Shown here: one piece after another, positions 61,101-64,000 of the stretch
How positions within the stretch are numbered: position 1 is the stretch's first letter
Layout of the letters: every line of letters begins with the position of its first letter
From: Owenia fusiformis
Lineage: Eukaryota; Annelida; Polychaeta; Sabellida; Oweniidae
Assembly (NCBI GenBank): GCA_903813345.2
Contig: CAIIXF020000007.1
Coordinates: 19,395,564-19,459,563 of the forward strand
Direction: 5' to 3'
DNA: 64,000 bases
Program-made: the position numbers and the translations under genes
The notes under the pieces: generated by a model
What the model was told of the DNA's origin: nothing
Database searches by the model: none
What the model saw: the letters and a program-made list of their open reading frames with translations, nothing else

Positions 61101-62100
61101 TTTTACTTACTTACATTTGGTCACGGACTTTCTCTTGAAAGCCCATGATATGGTATATTTGTCGACTTTTTAATTTATACTCATTAAGGCTAAAGTTATT
61201 GCAATACTTTGAGAAAATATTGAGCGATACATGACATAATGAAAAATGGGCCCTTGTCCTTGTCGAATCGAGCATCTATAGCTATAAATCTATGAACATT
61301 TTAAATCACTTACCTTTCTAATTTGCTAGCCTTTTGTGTTTGAAAGAGTCCTGGAGTGCAACAGATAGTTAAATTCTGAACTTTGAAACAGTACTGTATT
61401 AGAAGGTTGTTATAGGATAGCTTGTACTTACACTCGTAGCATGCCGAGTTAATGATAAATAACAATTCACATGATAATCACATTCACCATGAGAATTAAA
61501 GTGCAATACACTTTGGAAATAAAACAAATGTGTTAAAACCACTTGGAAGTCAAAGTTGGGCACTGAGCGACGATCATAACTGTTAATAGTAACGAATGTG
61601 TTATTTCAAGCTTAGCAAACCACTACACATGTTATTAGAGATATTTCGCAACGTACTTATGTGTTTATAAATTCCAATAAATATGTTTATAACTTATAAA
61701 AATGTGTGTACTCTATACGTCATCATTTGTAACGCAGCTCTATCCAAAAAACGTTGTTTATAAGTGAGTAAATTATCTCGTATAGACATTATTGGTAGCG
61801 AATCTTCGTGATGCTTGGAATGAAGTCATATATTACTATGCAACCCACCTTATAAACAAGAATTTTGGTAAAAAGAACATTAAAATTGATCGATGAAATA
61901 AATATTTCTATAAAGTATAAGTAAATCTTTTTGCCAAATTTTGCCAAATTTTAATTCACGTATTTTTATAACTTAATAAGTAAGTAATAAATAAGTTTTC
62001 GCAACTCCAGTATACAGGTTAAGCACTCACTTATGACGTATAACTTATTTATCCCATGGTTAGAAGGATATAGATCGAATATCACGTGAAAATATATTTG
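58179..62100. other. Non-coding sequence upstream of the Ebony-like gene
   Basis: A+T-rich, no exon recognised. It holds a cgttcgtctgtctgtcc run near 59483, and the 60345-60790 stretch with AAAATGGCTGCC and the repeat shared with 50640. No promoter could be fixed. Confidence 0.45.
61314..61375 (-). other. Possible 5' UTR exon of the Ebony-like gene
   Basis: A strong donor, GAAAG|GTAAGTG, lies at 61314 on the minus strand. The coding exon of the Ebony-like gene is preceded by an acceptor (taatttcag, about 27 bases before the ATG), so an upstream exon is expected. The left limit of this exon is a guess, and nothing proves that the two are joined. Confidence 0.25.
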
Positions 62101-62143
62101 ATATGTGGATCAAGATATCATATTTCAGCATCGAATCACTTTT

Positions 62144-62189
62144 GAAACCATCGAATATCACCTTTTAAAAAGTGATATTTGATGGTTTC
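62144..62189. repeat. Near-perfect 46-bp hairpin
   Basis: GAAACCATCGAATATCAC is followed by a TTTT/AAAA centre and GTGATATTTGATGGTTTC. Arms are 23 bases with two mismatches and no loop. A related half, cgaaaccaccgaatatcact, lies near 62633, beyond the foldback at 62321-62580, so the hairpin may mark the end of a larger element. Confidence 0.8.
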
Positions 62190-62320
62190 GATTTCTATAA
62201 AAAAAACAAACGTTAAAAAATTCAATTTTATTTTCAATTTTTTCAATTTTTAATTTCTATAAAAAGACAAAAATTCAAAAAAAATTCAAAAAATGTTTTA
62301 AAAATATATCTTTTCAATTT

Positions 62321-62580
62321 GTTTCGCTGATAATGATTTCCCATTGGATAAACGGACAATCCTACGGTTTTTCATTATTATAGGAATATCTTACGGTTTT
62401 GAAAAAATATAATTTATATCCATATATGAATGAGTGGATATTGATATCTTCATGAGTGAGCGCAACGAATGAGTGAAGATATTGATATCCATGAGTGGAT
62501 ATAATTGAGATATTTTTGAAAATCCATAGGATTATCCGTTTATCCCCTGGGAATTCATCATCAGCGAAAAAAGTTGAAAA
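62321..62580. repeat. Foldback element of about 260 bp
   Basis: ttcgctgataatgatttccc and ggataaacggacaatccta at the left are matched by complements of the right end (ttcgctgatgatgaattccc, ggataaacggataatccta). The centre has gatattgatatc blocks and the phrase gagcgcaacgaatgagtg, close to the complement of the core of the foldback at 26426. Confidence 0.8.
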
Positions 62581-62853
62581 ATTTTGAAAAACATTTTTTT
62601 TTGAATTTGATGCAATAATTTTTTTTAAAATTCGAAACCACCGAATATCACTTTTTAAACCAACGAACTAACAAAGATCACTATTCGTAGCTATAGAGAC
62701 GTCTAAAATTAGTAGCTACCAGGAAGGTTTTACGGACCAAAATTCAAAGCTACAATTTCCCCTATTCCAAGTATAATTGCAAAGACCACCATTTAACTTT
62801 TCATGGTTTTATTTTATATGGTTCCAGGAGTTCAAATCACGGGCATACCTCAC

Positions 62854-62985
62854 CTGAAACATGAATGTTCTGCAAGTCAAGTCTGCATTCTGCAACATCA
62901 TCCACGGCTCATTCAGACCTTCAGCTCCTCCTCCACGATTCAATTTATCGAATGTTGAAATGATTTTCGTTACATTTGCTTTTCT
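62854..62985 (-). CDS. Candidate exon of an unrecognised gene
   Basis: On the minus strand 44 codons are open up to a good donor, TTTCAG|GTGAGGTATG, at 62854. The stretch is richer in G+C than its surroundings and encodes a composition-balanced peptide including GGGAEGLNEPWMMLQNAD. The acceptor is unclear (AG near 62985). A second, weaker minus-strand candidate with a GAG|GTATGT donor lies at about 63140-63186. It could belong to a gene running off the window, or be an upstream exon of the Ebony-like gene, since the phases would allow it. The plus strand is also open over most of this stretch, which weakens the call. I do not recognise the protein. Confidence 0.3.
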
Positions 62986-64000
62986 TTACGTGTTGACATA
63001 CCATCAAGTCCCTTGCTTACAGTGCTAAGTGGATGATATCATCCATCTTAATCACTTGTAATATATTGACAATTTTGGCAGAAGTGCTCAAATTTCAATA
63101 TAACCAATAACAAACGAATCAATATGTATTATACATACCTCAATCTACAAAAGGCATCAGAAAAACCCTCAGACAAGGCAATGCCCTGTATATTGTATAT
63201 ACAAGTAGCCTAACTGTGATGTATGAAGGCCCTCGTTGCCTTGTTATTGTTGGCCTGGTTGTAGCTTATCTTACTCTGCATGTTATCAAATATATTCATG
63301 GAGCACTCTGTATGTAAATCCCTGCTAATGGAGCTGTATCGGATTCCATATAGATAGCTTCTAATCCGGTCTATAATTGTAAGATGAGCTTTAGGAAATG
63401 TTAAAGCAGATATCGATCCTGGATCATCCTCGTGAGGCAACAATTACCCCGTTACTTGTTACTTAGACAGCCGAATGTCATTTTTACTTATTCGGGTAAT
63501 AAAAAGTAAATTGAAGTAGGCAGATGAATCAGGAGACGAGATGAGAAGTACAGTAAAACTTGTCTTAGTGAACACCTCTCTCTCGTGAACAAATGTCTCT
63601 AGCGGACACTCTTTCTTCGCAATCCACTGCCTTCTGTATATATTACCATCTCTTTAGTGAACACGTACCAAGAATGTACGTTTTTCTCGGCAAAATGTTC
63701 AATATACACAAGTTTTACTATATGAGTCGAAATACTAGTAAGACCCTACACGTTAATTGCTTGTTTATCAGGTATTAATTTTTGAAATTAAAAAACAGTT
63801 TTTATTAGGGAGATTTGGAATGAGACAAGCAAAGCTAAACTTGTACATTAATTTAATTTGTAAGGGACTCAAATGTTGTTTTAACCTCATCACTAGCCAT
63901 GCATTCATTATTGAATGCCAACATATATTTGAGAAGCAACAACAAACAAATATTATTTTACAAAACATAATTAGCAGTTTATTTATGTTTCAAATTAAAA
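62986..64000. other. Non-coding end of the window
   Basis: Apart from the weak candidate at 63140-63186 and a cagtaaaacttgt transposon end at 63551, nothing with coding or RNA-gene character is seen. Confidence 0.45.

Overview
The window is nuclear DNA from an invertebrate animal. Genes are split by short exons and long A+T-rich introns with GT-AG borders, AATAAA signals follow the genes, and many small DNA transposons interrupt the non-coding sequence. The gene set is a boule/DAZ-family RNA-binding protein, a leucine-rich-repeat GPCR of the LGR/relaxin-receptor type and an Ebony-like beta-alanyl-amine synthetase. Together with the style of the repeats this suits a marine invertebrate. A hemichordate or another non-vertebrate deuterostome is my best guess, but the species is inference, not something the sequence proves.

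Layout. (1) 1-4005: non-coding, one small transposon. (2) 4006-14450, minus strand: a nine-exon LGR-type receptor. All nine exons join in frame to 684 residues: signal peptide, Cys-rich cap, three 24-residue LRR exons, seven membrane helices, and a tail resembling the C-lobe of a protein pseudokinase. A TATA box lies about 31 bases before a candidate start site. (3) 14.6-18.9 kb: a repeat-filled spacer between this gene and boule, which point away from each other. (4) 18983-43842, plus strand: boule (BOLL), ten exons, 379 residues, with a possible shorter form ending at 41682. Pumilio-type sites lie in the putative 3' UTRs. (5) 46.4-54.0 kb: no host gene, but a layered nest of transposons. (6) 54020-54289, plus: a small secreted six-cysteine protein. 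(7) 54503-58178, minus: a three-exon Ebony-like synthetase of 845 residues, tail-to-tail with the small gene. (8) 58.2-64 kb: non-coding, apart from one weak candidate exon near 62.9 kb.

The genes show no common pathway. Boule is a germline translation regulator, the receptor senses a hormone-like ligand, and the Ebony-like enzyme would couple beta-alanine (or a similar amino acid) to biogenic amines. The strongest non-gene signals are transposons with readable target-site duplications. A CATCCTCC-ended family is present twice, each copy with its own 9-bp duplication. A 1.49-kb hAT-type element carries a second hAT-type element inside it. A mariner-like inverted repeat is split by a LINE fragment and then by one of the CATCCTCC elements. 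Boule intron 5 also holds a 162-bp tandem satellite with alternating 324-bp dimers.
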